This document shows positions 35,698 through 45,251 of a stretch of DNA of 64,000 nucleotides, one piece after another. The stretch is from assembly GCF_003025555.1 (NCBI RefSeq), contig NZ_PYMH01000004.1, positions 124,001-188,000 on the forward strand, given 5' to 3'. Below the pieces are notes generated by a model that was given only the letters and a program-made list of their open reading frames with translations, searched no databases and was not told the DNA's origin. Position 1 is the stretch's first letter. Each line of letters opens with the position of its first letter. Made by a program: the position numbers and the translations under genes. The stretch comes from Photobacterium lutimaris (GTDB lineage Bacteria; Pseudomonadota; Gammaproteobacteria; Enterobacterales; Vibrionaceae).

Positions 35698-36693
35698 ATG
35701 AATCAAGTTTGGGTAACTGGAGACGCAGTCGTCGACCTCATTCCGGAGACTGACGCGACATTATTGAAATGTCCGGGCGGTGCTCCTGCCAATGTCGCGG
35801 TAGCGATTTCTCGCCTTTTAGGCAAAAGCGCATTTTTCGGCCGAGTGGGTAACGACCCGTTTGGCACTTTTATGGAAGTGACTCTGCAAAAGGAAGGTGT
35901 GAATACCGAGAGTTTGGTGAAGGACCCTGAACAACGCACGTCAACCGTGGTGGTTGATCTTGATGGCCAAGGCGAGCGCAGCTTTACGTTTATGGTTAAG
36001 CCAAGTGCCGACCAGTTTATGTCTGTTGAAGACATTCCCGAATTTAAGAAAAACGAGTGGCTACATGTCTGCTCAATCTCTTTGGCCAATGAACCAAGTC
36101 GAAGCAGCACGTTTGAAGCCATCCGGCGCATGAAAGCTGCGGGCGGTTACATCAGCTTCGATCCAAACCTTCGCGATGAAGTGTGGCAAAACCCGTCTGA
36201 AATCAAGTCTGTTGTTATGAAAGCGGTTGAGTTGGCTGATGTGATTAAATTCTCAGAAGAAGAGTTGGATTTCTTGACCGATTCGACGTCGATGGAACAA
36301 GGTTTGGCTCATATAGCAGAGCTTAACAGCACGCTAGTTCTGGTTACGCAGGGCGCGAAAGGCGTTTGGCGAGTCTTTGAAAACCAAGGCGAGTTGATTT
36401 CTGGTCGTTCAGTGACTCCAGTCGATACCACTGGGGCAGGTGATGCCTTTGTTGGTGGCTTACTTGCAAAGCTTTCCCAACATGAAGAGTGGAACAATCA
36501 ACAAGTGGTTGATTCTGCAATCCAGTGGGCGAATGGTTGTGGTGCATTAGCAACGACGCAAAAGGGGGCGATGACAGCCCTTCCAACACAAGACGCGCTT
36601 GCTCAGTTTATTAACTCTGATCAGTTTGTTACCTCGGCTCAGTCGACTAAGCAAGATTCCTCAAGTATGGCGAACACTGAGGGGAATGTATGA
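35698..36693 (+). CDS. scrK: PfkB-type fructokinase
   Basis: Starting at the ATG at 35698 (AAGG eight bases before) gives 331 residues; longer in-frame starts lack likeness. PGGAPANVAVAISRL and PVDTTGAGDAFVGGLLAKL are the two ribokinase/PfkB signatures, the second carrying the catalytic Asp and anion hole. It phosphorylates the fructose freed by ScrB to fructose-6-phosphate. The gene ends by overlapping the scrB start (ATGA), so the two are probably translated together. Confidence 0.92.
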   Translation: MNQVWVTGDAVVDLIPETDATLLKCPGGAPANVAVAISRLLGKSAFFGRVGNDPFGTFMEVTLQKEGVNTESLVKDPEQRTSTVVVDLDGQGERSFTFMVKPSADQFMSVEDIPEFKKNEWLHVCSISLANEPSRSSTFEAIRRMKAAGGYISFDPNLRDEVWQNPSEIKSVVMKAVELADVIKFSEEELDFLTDSTSMEQGLAHIAELNSTLVLVTQGAKGVWRVFENQGELISGRSVTPVDTTGAGDAFVGGLLAKLSQHEEWNNQQVVDSAIQWANGCGALATTQKGAMTALPTQDALAQFINSDQFVTSAQSTKQDSSSMANTEGNV

Positions 36694-38147
36694 GTTTGAA
36701 TTCGAACTGGACAGTAGAGCAAAGATATCGTCGTGTAGAGCAGATTTCTCAAGACAGTATTGATGCGATGGTAAAGCTTCGCAAACAAGACGCTGGATAC
36801 CCTGACTACCATATTGCGCCTAAGTTCGGCCTGCTCAATGACCCGAATGGCTTGTGTTTCTTTAATGGTGAACACCATCTATTTTACCAGTGGACGCCAG
36901 TTGGCCCTGTCCATGGCATGAAGTATTGGTATCACCTTTCTACCAAAGATTTCATTCATTTCGAAGACCACGGTATTGGCCTGCACCCAGACCAAGATTA
37001 CGATTCTCACGGTGTTTATTCTGGTGGAGCATTGGTTGAAAACGACAATGTACTGTTGTTCTTTACTGGCAACAAACGTGATGAAAATTGGCTGCGAGTG
37101 CCAACCCAGTGTTTTGCGAAGATGTCTGTCGACGGCAAAATAGAAAAGCATGGCGTGGTTATCGAAAACGAGCACTACACAGAACATTTCCGCGACCCAA
37201 AAGTGTGGAGGCAGGGTGATGACTATCTGATGGTTGTGGGGGCTCAAACTCCCGAAGAGACTGGTTCAATGGCGTTGTATCGCAGCCGTGACCTGATGAA
37301 CTGGCAGCACAAAGGCCCAATTCAAACTCGTTACAACAACCTTGGCTATATGTGGGAATGCCCAGATTTTTTTGAAATAGATAACCAGTCGGTGATGCTG
37401 TTTTCTCCGCAGGGCGTGTCCAGCGATAACCCATACGATTTCAAAAATATCTATTCTGTGGCTTATATAGTCGGCGATCGCCTAAATGTAGATTCAGCGG
37501 AATTGGAGAACCACCAAGACATCGCGCAGCCAGATTACGGATTTGATTTTTACGCACCTCAGACTTACTTGGATGATTCAGGTCGTCGGATAATGATTGC
37601 TTGGGTAGGTCTGCCTGAGATTGATACACCATCTATCAAGCATCAATGGGCGGGTATGCTCTCGTTACCTCGTGAACTTCAAATCCAAGGTGGCTATCTT
37701 GTTCAGTCTGTTTTACCTGAACTTAAAGCGTTGAAAGGCGAAGCTGTCGCGGTTGAGAAGGCTCTTGAACTGGATACGACGAGCTTCATGGTTCAGCTCG
37801 AAACGGATACGGAAGCGGAAATTGACGAGTTTGAGTTGAAGCTTGCCAACGCCGCAGGCGATAACATCGTGTTCAGTGCCACGGCGACGGAATTTACTCT
37901 TGATCGGAGCAAGATGTCTCAGCTCTACGCGGAAGAGTTTGGCTGTGTGAGAAAAGCGCCGAGGTTGAACATCAAGCAAACCATCGAAGTTTATGTCGAC
38001 AAGTCGGTGATCGAAATCTTCATCAATGGAGGCAAGCACACAATGACCAGCCGTTTCTTTATTGATGGTTTAAGTTCGTTGTCTATCACTGGCGATGTGA
38101 AAACCGTCTATCACTCGATGAGCCCAATTAAAGGTCTTGATGATTAA
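36690..38147 (+). CDS. scrB: Sucrose-6-phosphate hydrolase (GH32)
   Basis: The 485-residue protein has the GH32 signatures: FGLLNDPNG with nucleophile Asp51, FRDPKVW with the transition-state Asp, and MWECPDFF with the acid-base Glu. The C-terminal beta-sandwich starts near residue 350. It splits sucrose-6-phosphate to glucose-6-phosphate and fructose in the cytosol. There is no signal peptide. It closes the scrA-scrK-scrB operon. Confidence 0.93.
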   Translation: MSLNSNWTVEQRYRRVEQISQDSIDAMVKLRKQDAGYPDYHIAPKFGLLNDPNGLCFFNGEHHLFYQWTPVGPVHGMKYWYHLSTKDFIHFEDHGIGLHPDQDYDSHGVYSGGALVENDNVLLFFTGNKRDENWLRVPTQCFAKMSVDGKIEKHGVVIENEHYTEHFRDPKVWRQGDDYLMVVGAQTPEETGSMALYRSRDLMNWQHKGPIQTRYNNLGYMWECPDFFEIDNQSVMLFSPQGVSSDNPYDFKNIYSVAYIVGDRLNVDSAELENHQDIAQPDYGFDFYAPQTYLDDSGRRIMIAWVGLPEIDTPSIKHQWAGMLSLPRELQIQGGYLVQSVLPELKALKGEAVAVEKALELDTTSFMVQLETDTEAEIDEFELKLANAAGDNIVFSATATEFTLDRSKMSQLYAEEFGCVRKAPRLNIKQTIEVYVDKSVIEIFINGGKHTMTSRFFIDGLSSLSITGDVKTVYHSMSPIKGLDD

Positions 38148-38608
38148 GATTACCATCAGCTCTCATACTTACATCCTGCAATAGTGACAACGATAACAAC
38201 GATGGCGGAATTTTTATCCGTGTTGAGCTATTCATGCCTGCAGACATAGATGGTGATCCGTGGGACGCTGAATTTACAATTTTCACTTCACCTTCAGGCC
38301 ACCTAATTGTTGATGGAACTGTGATTAAGTTAGTTATTGATAACTATACTGGTGTTGGCAGTTATAATTTTATCCCGTCCGATTTTAACTCTTTTGCAAG
38401 ATGGCAAGATACTGAAAATAGTTTCTTTACTTATTTGGCAGGCAGCGGAGTACTAGAGGTAACTATAGATGAATAAGGTGAACTCGGTAGGTAAATCAGC
38501 AGAACCTTCAATTTTATTGCAAGCAATGTTAATCAAGACGTTATCTCCGTCAACGTGACTAATGGAGAGTTTACAGTCGGGATAAATGAGGCTGACACGA
38601 AGACATAG
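38144..38608 (+). pseudogene. Decayed lipoprotein gene with two in-frame stops
   Basis: One frame reads from just after scrB to 38608. It begins with LILTSC, a lipobox, followed by NSDNDNNDGGIFIRVELFMP, but no start codon precedes it. An 80-residue stretch (from ATG 38234, MPADIDGDPWDAEF) is open up to VLEVTIDE, then a TAA, six residues, another TAA, and the frame resumes in ISRTFNFIASNVNQDVIS and VTNGEFTVG to a final TAG. The pieces join into one beta-rich lipoprotein. Both inner stops are one C-to-T step from CAA (Gln). The original family is not certain. Confidence 0.62.
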
Positions 38609-38625
38609 GAAGTTTCGTGTCAGCC
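38590..38625. terminator. Perfect 12-base inverted repeat at the pseudogene end
   Basis: GGCTGACACGAA and TTCGTGTCAGCC enclose 12 bases and span the last codons and stop of the decayed lipoprotein gene. No T-run follows. It may still end the scr transcript. Confidence 0.55.
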
Positions 38626-38704
38626 TGAAGAGGGCAGCTGACGCGGCGCGCCACTCATTCTGTTGAGCTTAATCTATACTCTGGGACATCACCACTCAAG
38701 TCTC

Positions 38705-39421
38705 TCAGTATATCCCAGGGATCAACCGATAGCGCACGCGCCGTGCATAGTCTCGATAGCCCGGCAACTCATCCTGTAACGTCTGGTCTTCAAGTACGGT
38801 TCTCATTATCGCGATCAATGATGCCACCGCCGCAGGAATCAATGTCCATACAGAGCTCAGAGCAAGAACAATACCGAACAGTGCAAGAATATTTCCGGCA
38901 TAACCTGGATGCCGGACAAACCGGTAGGGGCCACTGTCACACACTACATGCCCTCGATCCGTCTGAATACGTACCACGCTTGAGAAATAGCGGTTCTCTG
39001 CCAATGCCCATGCAGCGAAAGCGTATCCGAACAAGATCAAAATGAAGCCAATTACGATAAGCCATTGGGCAAATTCGGAGGACCAGTTATAGCGGTGGTC
39101 CAGCCCTGCCACTATGACCACCGGAAACCCAACACTCACCGCCATCAGTGGAGCAAGTACTCTGTCCCAGGCTTTTGCGTTTTTTATATTTTCAATATTT
39201 TGTCTTTCGGCTGTTAATCCGGGATGTCGTTGTTCAGCCCATAGGCGTCCACCAATACCCGCGGCCAAGATCAGAATGGAAAATAGCCACGCCTGCCACC
39301 AGCCGAGGTCCCCAGCGCATATAAATAAAATCAGCGGGATTAAGATATACACCACAATTAATCTGAACCACTGGCGGAGGGATACTGTTTGCGCTGGCTC
39401 TTCATTAACCTTTGCTGACAT
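38705..39421 (-). CDS. ICMT/PEMT-family membrane methyltransferase-like protein
   Basis: The 238-residue protein has five or six hydrophobic helices and the isoprenylcysteine carboxyl methyltransferase pattern near the C-terminus: GPYRFVRHPGYAGNI, then an acidic residue before LPGYRDYARRVRYRLIPGIY. These residues bind S-adenosylmethionine in the membrane enzyme. Bacterial members are mostly uncharacterised and may methylate lipids, quinones or other small molecules. It is a single gene between the scr region and a LysR gene. Confidence 0.8.
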   Translation of the reverse strand: MSAKVNEEPAQTVSLRQWFRLIVVYILIPLILFICAGDLGWWQAWLFSILILAAGIGGRLWAEQRHPGLTAERQNIENIKNAKAWDRVLAPLMAVSVGFPVVIVAGLDHRYNWSSEFAQWLIVIGFILILFGYAFAAWALAENRYFSSVVRIQTDRGHVVCDSGPYRFVRHPGYAGNILALFGIVLALSSVWTLIPAAVASLIAIMRTVLEDQTLQDELPGYRDYARRVRYRLIPGIY

Positions 39422-39463
39422 CTCATTCCCCTAAATATAATGGATTTTAATGTGTGGCTGTTT

Positions 39464-40336
39464 TTATTCGTCAGTCAGCCATTGTATTAACCGCTTCATT
39501 GCCATTGATTGTTGGCTTACCGGATACACCAAATAATAGCCTTTGCCTGAAGCCACTGTTGTCGAATTTGGTATGACCAAGCGATGGCTCTCTATGTCTG
39601 GTTTGGCTAGGGTGACATCACCAATCGCAATGCCGAAACCTTGCAGTGATGCGCTGACGGCTAAATCGAGTGTGGCAAAGTGTTGGTTCTGGCTGGCAAG
39701 CCCGGAATGGGCATTAGCTGTTTTGTTTAGCCATAGTTTCCAGTCACTTCGATCCGGTGTTGCATGCAGCCAAGTGTATTGGCGCATAGAATCGGCAGAC
39801 ATTTCTCCTTTGATACCCGAAACTAACGTTGGTGAACACATTGGAGCGAGGACTTCCTCAAACAATAAATTAGACGTTAGCTCGGCTGACTGTGGCGCAT
39901 GGCCGTAGCAAATTGCAGCATTAAAGGGCTCTGTTGAGAAGTTCACACTGTGATTAATGGCAGAGGTTAGCTCGACGTCAATATCAGGGTGGGCTTGTTG
40001 GAAGGCCATCAGCTTTGGCAATAGCCATGTCGTGATACAGCTCGGGGCCTTTAGTTTTATCAAGCTCTCATCGGCACTGACGTTGGTGACGGCTTGTTGT
40101 ATCTGGTTCACTGCCTTTTCTATCAGTGGAAGGAATTCCCGTCCCTTGTCAGTAAGGGTTAGGCCTCTGGCTTGGCGCTTGAACAGGCTGGTCTGCAATC
40201 TATTCTCTAAGGCGATGATTTGGCGACTGATAGCACCTTGGGTCAGATTCAGTTCATTTGCCGCATGGGTAAAGCTGAGTGTTTTAGATGTAACCAAAAA
40301 GGCGGTGAGCTCTTTGATAGTAGGGAGATCCTTCAT
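39464..40336 (-). CDS. LysR-family regulator (GcvA-like group)
   Basis: The 290-residue protein starts at ATG 40336 with AAGGA upstream. The helix-turn-helix reads LSFTHAANELNLTQGAISRQI and the effector domain starts near residue 95. Spacing and sequence resemble the GcvA/AmpR-like group. It is divergent from the HisC-like gene, with 168 bases between starts and a 17-base palindrome in that gap. Control of the neighbouring aminotransferase and binding protein is likely. Confidence 0.88.
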   Translation of the reverse strand: MKDLPTIKELTAFLVTSKTLSFTHAANELNLTQGAISRQIIALENRLQTSLFKRQARGLTLTDKGREFLPLIEKAVNQIQQAVTNVSADESLIKLKAPSCITTWLLPKLMAFQQAHPDIDVELTSAINHSVNFSTEPFNAAICYGHAPQSAELTSNLLFEEVLAPMCSPTLVSGIKGEMSADSMRQYTWLHATPDRSDWKLWLNKTANAHSGLASQNQHFATLDLAVSASLQGFGIAIGDVTLAKPDIESHRLVIPNSTTVASGKGYYLVYPVSQQSMAMKRLIQWLTDE

Positions 40337-40416
40337 ACGCTACATTCCTTTTAAGCCATGAGGTTTTGTCATGGCTAGTATGCCGATTTATCGATTCATT
40401 TATCAAGAAGAAACTG

Positions 40417-40433
40417 TTTATACTGAGTATAAA
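40417..40433. promoter_or_regulatory. 17-base palindrome TTTATACT-G-AGTATAAA
   Basis: Perfect eight-base arms around one G lie between the divergent LysR and HisC-like genes, 72 bases before the latter. It fits a LysR operator, though it is shorter than the T-N11-A type. Confidence 0.5.
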
Positions 40434-40504
40434 TTCTTTTATTGTGATTATTTATGCTTTTGTGGGGCGATTTATTAAAGCATTTTCACGAATGGAGTCT
40501 CTAG

Positions 40505-41593
40505 ATGAAATCATTGGCAGAAAAAATTGCGCCTGATGCGATAAAAAAACTCATACCCTATCAGTCTGCCCGCCGGATTGGCGGCGAAGGTCATTTATGG
40601 CTAAATGCGAATGAATTAGAGGCCAGTTGCGTTTATGAAGGGCAGCAAGGCGCATACCACCGGTATCCAGATTTCTTGCCAGACAAGCTTGCTAGTGCGT
40701 ATTTGGAATATTGCCAAACCCACGCTCCTGCGATGGGATGTAAGGCGGTTGCGGTGCGTGGTGCTGATGAAGCTATCGACTTGTTGGTGAGGACTTTCTG
40801 CCAGCCGGGCGTGGACAAAGTCATGGTGTGTCCTCCGACTTATGCGATGTATGAGTTTTGCGCGGACTCGATTGCTGTGGAAGCGCTAAAAGTTCCTTTA
40901 TTATCTGATTTTCAATTAGATATGGAGGAAATTATATCTCAGTTAGATGTGGTGAACATCCTGTTTCTTTGCTCACCAAACAACCCAACAGGTAACATCA
41001 TTTCGCAGACAGATATTATTACTCTGCTGGATCTGGCGAAAGATAAAGCGTTAGTGGTTGTTGATGAGGCTTATATCGAATTTGCTCCGCAAACCACCGT
41101 TGTTGGTTTAATTGAGCAATACCCAAACCTAGTTGTGATCAGAACCTTGTCTAAGGCCTTTGGGCTTGCCTCGGTGCGCTGTGGCTTCTTGCTGGCAGAT
41201 GACAGTGTGATGGACATGGTGACGCGTTTGATTGCGCCTTACCCTATTGCTGATCCGACCGCTGAAATTGCCTTGGCCGCATTGACGGAAAAGGGGATCT
41301 GCCAGATGAATACTCAAACAGATGATCTCATTACGATCAGAGAGTGGTTTGCTTCAGAGCTTAACCAACTTGAGATTGTCGAGCAGGTCTTTACCTCGTC
41401 GACTAACTTTTTACTGGTGAAATTCAACACACCAATATGTATGTACCGCTACTTGTGTAGCAAGGGGATAGTGACCCGAAACCAAGTCCACGAGCCTGCC
41501 TTGTCCAATTGCGTCAGGATCACGATTGGCTCACAGGAAAGTATGCGTGAAACGCTTCTTGCGCTTAAACAGATGGAAGCAGAGAGAATATAA
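40505..41593 (+). CDS. HisC-like PLP aminotransferase (histidinol-phosphate type)
   Basis: The 362-residue protein is a class I/II aminotransferase close to HisC. RYPD and VRGADEAIDLLVRTF lie in the N-terminal half, SPNNPTG binds the substrate carboxylate or phosphate, VVVDEAYIEF holds the cofactor Asp, and RTLSKAFGLASVRCGF carries the Schiff-base Lys. No other his genes are nearby. The gene is followed ten bases later by an amino-acid binding protein and controlled by a divergent LysR protein, so it may be a catabolic aminotransferase rather than the biosynthetic HisC. Confidence 0.85.
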   Translation: MKSLAEKIAPDAIKKLIPYQSARRIGGEGHLWLNANELEASCVYEGQQGAYHRYPDFLPDKLASAYLEYCQTHAPAMGCKAVAVRGADEAIDLLVRTFCQPGVDKVMVCPPTYAMYEFCADSIAVEALKVPLLSDFQLDMEEIISQLDVVNILFLCSPNNPTGNIISQTDIITLLDLAKDKALVVVDEAYIEFAPQTTVVGLIEQYPNLVVIRTLSKAFGLASVRCGFLLADDSVMDMVTRLIAPYPIADPTAEIALAALTEKGICQMNTQTDDLITIREWFASELNQLEIVEQVFTSSTNFLLVKFNTPICMYRYLCSKGIVTRNQVHEPALSNCVRITIGSQESMRETLLALKQMEAERI

Positions 41594-41602
41594 AAGGAAC
41601 TT

Positions 41603-42379
41603 ATGATGAAAAAAACACTGACATTAGCACTAATGCTGGCTTCTTTTGTATCAGGCTCAGCGGTTGCGGCACAAAAGCCTGTCCGTCTGGCTTCGGATTT
41701 CACTTACCCGCCATTCAATTACAAGGACGAGTCGGGGACACCGAAAGGGTTTGATATCGAGATTGCAGATGCTCTTTGTGAAGAAGCGAAATTGAAATGT
41801 GAGTGGGTATCACAAAGCTGGGATGGCTTGATCCCTTCACTGTTAGCACGTAAGTCGGATGTAATTATGGCATCGATGCGCATCACAGAGGAGCGTAAGC
41901 AGCGTGTACTCTTTACCGACAAATATTATCAAACCCCCGCACGGTTTGTCGCTGGGGTGGGCGCTGGTGTTGCAATTGATGAGCAAAGCTTGTCGGGCAA
42001 GCGCATTGGGGTTCAGTTAGGGACAATACACGACCGTTATGTGACGGATAAATTTGGTGATGTCGCTAATATCCGCCGCTATAACGGGCAGAATGAGGTT
42101 TACCTTGATCTGCAAAGCGGTCGTTTGGATGCCGTGTTTGGAAATTCAGATCAACTTGCTCTCGCGTTTCTTGATAAAGAGCAGGGGAAAGGCTTTGAGT
42201 TTGTTGGAGAGGCGGTGACCGATCCAGCTTACATCGGAGAAGGAACCGCATTGGCAATGCGGAAGAACGATAAGGCACTGGCTGAGAAGTTTAACCAGGC
42301 TATTGCGACCATTCGAGCCAATGGGACGTATGACAAAATCGCAGCAAAATACTTTGGCTTTGATATTTACGGTGAATAG
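41603..42379 (+). CDS. Periplasmic amino-acid-binding protein (HisJ/ArgT-like)
   Basis: A signal peptide (cleavage after AVAA, near residue 23) precedes a type II binding protein of 258 residues. The pattern GFDIEIADALCEEAKLKCEW, SLLARKSDVIMASMRITEER and TDKYYQTPARFV is close to HisJ and ArgT. It should bind a basic or histidine-like amino acid and deliver it to an ABC permease. No permease or ATPase gene accompanies it, so it must borrow one or act as a sensor. It is co-transcribed with the aminotransferase. Confidence 0.85.
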   Translation: MMKKTLTLALMLASFVSGSAVAAQKPVRLASDFTYPPFNYKDESGTPKGFDIEIADALCEEAKLKCEWVSQSWDGLIPSLLARKSDVIMASMRITEERKQRVLFTDKYYQTPARFVAGVGAGVAIDEQSLSGKRIGVQLGTIHDRYVTDKFGDVANIRRYNGQNEVYLDLQSGRLDAVFGNSDQLALAFLDKEQGKGFEFVGEAVTDPAYIGEGTALAMRKNDKALAEKFNQAIATIRANGTYDKIAAKYFGFDIYGE

Positions 42380-42474
42380 TGGGGATATCCCTAAACACCT
42401 TGACGTTATTTGGGGATAAATGGAAGTGATTGCTGTAAAAGGCTCATCACTATATTGAGCTTACCTGCAAACAG

Positions 42475-42500
42475 ACGCCCACCCAATGGTGGGCGTTGTT
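42475..42500. terminator. Terminator between the binding-protein and chitinase genes
   Basis: ACGCCCACC and GGTGGGCGT, nine perfect pairs around a CAAT loop, followed by T-rich TGTTGTT on the plus strand. It lies 29 bases before the convergent chitinase gene end. Confidence 0.8.
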
Positions 42501-42524
42501 GTTAGCCAGATTTTTTAAAAGCAG

Positions 42525-43964
42525 TTAGATTATTTTCCAAGGACCACCTTGGCTTGGCTCATTGCCTTGTGACCACCATTTAGCTTCATAGTTTACGCCT
42601 TTGTAGCTAACTTTATCGCCAGCCTGATAAACGTCAGTGGCATTCCATGCAGGGTGATCTCCGCCAACCGGTGGTTCGGTGGGAGGATCGATAGGCCCTA
42701 AATCATTCACCACTTTCACTTTTGGCCAGCCGGCGTGAGAATCATAAAGATTTGCCACACACTTTTCATAATCGCCTTCGACCAATGCAGAGTATGCGGT
42801 TTGATAACCGACTAGCTTACACTCGAACGACACACCTCCAGGGCGATCGGCATGATATGTCCAATCCCCATCCCAGTTGGTGTAAAGCACATCGGTTGCC
42901 CCTTGTAAATTAAGACTGGCGTAAGGCGTTTGTTGCCAGCAAGTGTTTTTTTCATCGGCAGGAACATCGATTTGGTAGTGGTTTGACAAGCCTTCCCAGT
43001 AGCGGATACGGTTAACGGGTTGTCCCTTATCAGCATTATGCTCACCACATTCGATCCCGCCATTGATGATATTGATGGTGGTACCAAAGCCATAGCCGAT
43101 ACCGGCATCAATTTCTCGCTGCGAAGGAACCCAAGTACGATCGATGACATGGAGCATTGCTGGTTTTGGTGCTTGTGGCGTCAAGTAGAACCATATAGCT
43201 GAAGCCAAGTTGAGCCATGAGTCAGCAACGAGCCCTGGGTTGTTGAGTAAAACAGTAGCATCTCCGTCATACATGACTTCTGAGAAGGCACCATAGTTGA
43301 AATGGTAGGAGAGTTGCTTCGCCCCTCGACCAAAGTAGCCTTGTCCGTCAGCACATGGCCATTTCTTGTTCTGCCAATCGTTCTGACCACACCCTGTCGT
43401 ATAGCCAGGTTGACCTTCCGACCAACCCATTTCACGAACGTGTACCAGCGCCTGCTGCCATTCTTCCAAACCGAGAGGATTATCCCAGGTGTTATCACTT
43501 GCAATATGCCCCCCAGTTTCCTGCGCAAAATGGGCGAAAGCGGTCACAATGGATTTCTTACAAATCGCATCGGCATCCCTTCCGTCGGTATAGTCTCCAC
43601 AAAAGGCGGGGAACTTACCAATTGCTCTCAAAAAGCGGGTATAGGAGTATTCCGGGGCTGCCATTTGGGTGAGATAGTGCCACTCTGTTTCAGGGAAGAC
43701 TTTTTCTGCTCGAACCACATTGACCGGGTTGCTCGCTAATCCGGGTTGTATAGCTTCAACTTTGTCATTGGAAAGGGTTCTAAGTGCCTGAGCCCAAATG
43801 TCATACATAGGGTTGGTTGTTTTAGCTTGCTCCGCCGCTAATATATCCGCGCGCAGCACAAGATAGCCCCCCGGGGTATCAGGGTCTGGTTGGACAGTCA
43901 TCGCAAGGCTACTGGCTGCCATCGTAAAGCCGATTAAGGTGACGAGTGAGTTCTTTTTCAACAT
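42525..43964 (-). CDS. Secreted GH19 chitinase with C-terminal CBM5/12
   Basis: A signal peptide (about 20 residues) precedes a 479-residue protein. The GH19 domain has the catalytic FAHFAQETGGH with Glu149 and the second acidic site near YFGRGAKQLSYHFNYG. A Pro/Thr-rich linker (GPIDPPTEPPVGG) leads to a CBM5/12 chitin-binding domain (AWNATDVYQAGDKVSYKG, then AKWWSQGNEPSQ). It cuts chitin outside the cell. It stands alone, facing the binding-protein gene. Confidence 0.92.
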   Translation of the reverse strand: MLKKNSLVTLIGFTMAASSLAMTVQPDPDTPGGYLVLRADILAAEQAKTTNPMYDIWAQALRTLSNDKVEAIQPGLASNPVNVVRAEKVFPETEWHYLTQMAAPEYSYTRFLRAIGKFPAFCGDYTDGRDADAICKKSIVTAFAHFAQETGGHIASDNTWDNPLGLEEWQQALVHVREMGWSEGQPGYTTGCGQNDWQNKKWPCADGQGYFGRGAKQLSYHFNYGAFSEVMYDGDATVLLNNPGLVADSWLNLASAIWFYLTPQAPKPAMLHVIDRTWVPSQREIDAGIGYGFGTTINIINGGIECGEHNADKGQPVNRIRYWEGLSNHYQIDVPADEKNTCWQQTPYASLNLQGATDVLYTNWDGDWTYHADRPGGVSFECKLVGYQTAYSALVEGDYEKCVANLYDSHAGWPKVKVVNDLGPIDPPTEPPVGGDHPAWNATDVYQAGDKVSYKGVNYEAKWWSQGNEPSQGGPWKII

Positions 43965-44636
43965 GCCGTTATTCCTTTATTCAGATTCATATTTTTAGTT
44001 TGTGCTAAGCCAACCCTGTGTGATTCCCGGTGTCGATTGTGATACTTACATGACCAAGCTGTAGCATCAGTTTTTTGGACAAGGGAATCTCTGTTTTGCT
44101 AGCACAAGATGCTTAAATCCAAGTCACTATAATGTGATTGTGAATGAAGAGTTAGTGGTGATCGGCAGGGGGAGAACACCTTGAATTCCTTAGGATTCCA
44201 ATGTAAATACTGAGAATCTTATTGATATCCGTAGTAGTCGCTGAATGGGGTGGTGATATTAATATTTAACAGAATGTTTGCCTGGTCGGTTGAGTTTAGA
44301 CAAATTCCTTTTATGCGAGTGACTTCGGCATGTTTTGTTGGGTGGAGAGATATGTGCAGATATTTATTGAATCTCTGTCGCTGCTGTTTACTCGTTGTGA
44401 TAATCCTATCGGGCACAAAGGCTACAAGTTGCCACCCATCGTTGGATGTATCATTAACTGTGATGTCGATTTAGTAGGCTTGGGAACTTTCCCATTTCGT
44501 CTTACCGAATGTGATCCAGGCGTGTTTTTGATAACGTAAACCAGCGTAAAAGCAGCATTAGTGAGAGCGCTGAGGAATAATTATGACTTCTATTTATAGC
44601 CCGGTGTCGCCGGATTGATAAGGTACCGTTCCAAAC
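43965..44636. other. Intergenic region upstream of the acetyltransferase gene
   Basis: No gene of normal size is supported in these 672 bases. The longer frames at 44219-44539 on both strands overlap each other and lack ribosome sites. Near the end a 12-codon frame (44583-44618, with GAGG before its ATG) precedes the acetyltransferase and could be a leader. Confidence 0.45.
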
Positions 44637-45221
44637 ATGGCTTTAACAGAAAAACAGAAGATGATCACGGGTGAAATGTATCAAGCGTGGGATGAAGAAC
44701 TTGTTGCAGAGCGCCAAAAAGCGAAGAAATTGTGTTTTGCCTTGAACCAGGTATGCCCCACTGAGGAGGTTTCGCGTAGGGCCTTGATTAATGAGCTTCT
44801 GGGTAAAGAAACAGACGCGTGGATCGAGTCTCCTTTTCATTGTGATTATGGCTACAACTTAAAAGTGGGCAAGGGCTTTTATGCTAACCATGGTTGTACG
44901 CTTTTAGATTGTGCGCCGATCAATATTGGTGATAACTGCTTGCTGGCGCCGGGAGTCGTGATCGCGACAGCAGGGCACCCGCTTGATCCGGCTGAACGTG
45001 CATCGGGTGAAGAGTTTGCCAAGGAAATTACGATTGGCAGTGATGTATGGTTTGGTGCGAATGTGACGGTTTGCCCCGGGGTGACGATTGGCGATAATGT
45101 TGTTGTTGGTGCGGGTAGCGTGGTGACGAAAGACTTGCCTGCGAATACTGTGTGTGTCGGCTCCCCGGCAAAACCAATCCGTACCTTGACGATTAACGAC
45201 AAAAAATCAGCGCTGATCTAG
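44637..45221 (+). CDS. Maltose/galactoside O-acetyltransferase family enzyme
   Basis: The 194-residue protein has the Maa/LacA layout: an N-terminal helical part (MALTEKQKMITGEMYQAW), a left-handed beta-helix with hexapeptide repeats, and the family His in IATAGHPLDPAER. VWFGANVTVCPGVTIGDNVV and VVTKDLPANTVCVGSPAK form the acetyl-CoA side. It transfers acetyl groups from acetyl-CoA to sugars, probably as detoxification. AAGG lies before the ATG. It is a single gene. Confidence 0.88.
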   Translation: MALTEKQKMITGEMYQAWDEELVAERQKAKKLCFALNQVCPTEEVSRRALINELLGKETDAWIESPFHCDYGYNLKVGKGFYANHGCTLLDCAPINIGDNCLLAPGVVIATAGHPLDPAERASGEEFAKEITIGSDVWFGANVTVCPGVTIGDNVVVGAGSVVTKDLPANTVCVGSPAKPIRTLTINDKKSALI

Positions 45222-45251
45222 AACGATGTGAATATGAATGCGTTCCGCTGC

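Noticed and set aside
44219..44539. Opposed frames of 65-74 codons in the acetyltransferase upstream region
   Set aside because: They overlap on both strands, start at GTG or ATG without ribosome sites and have no family likeness.
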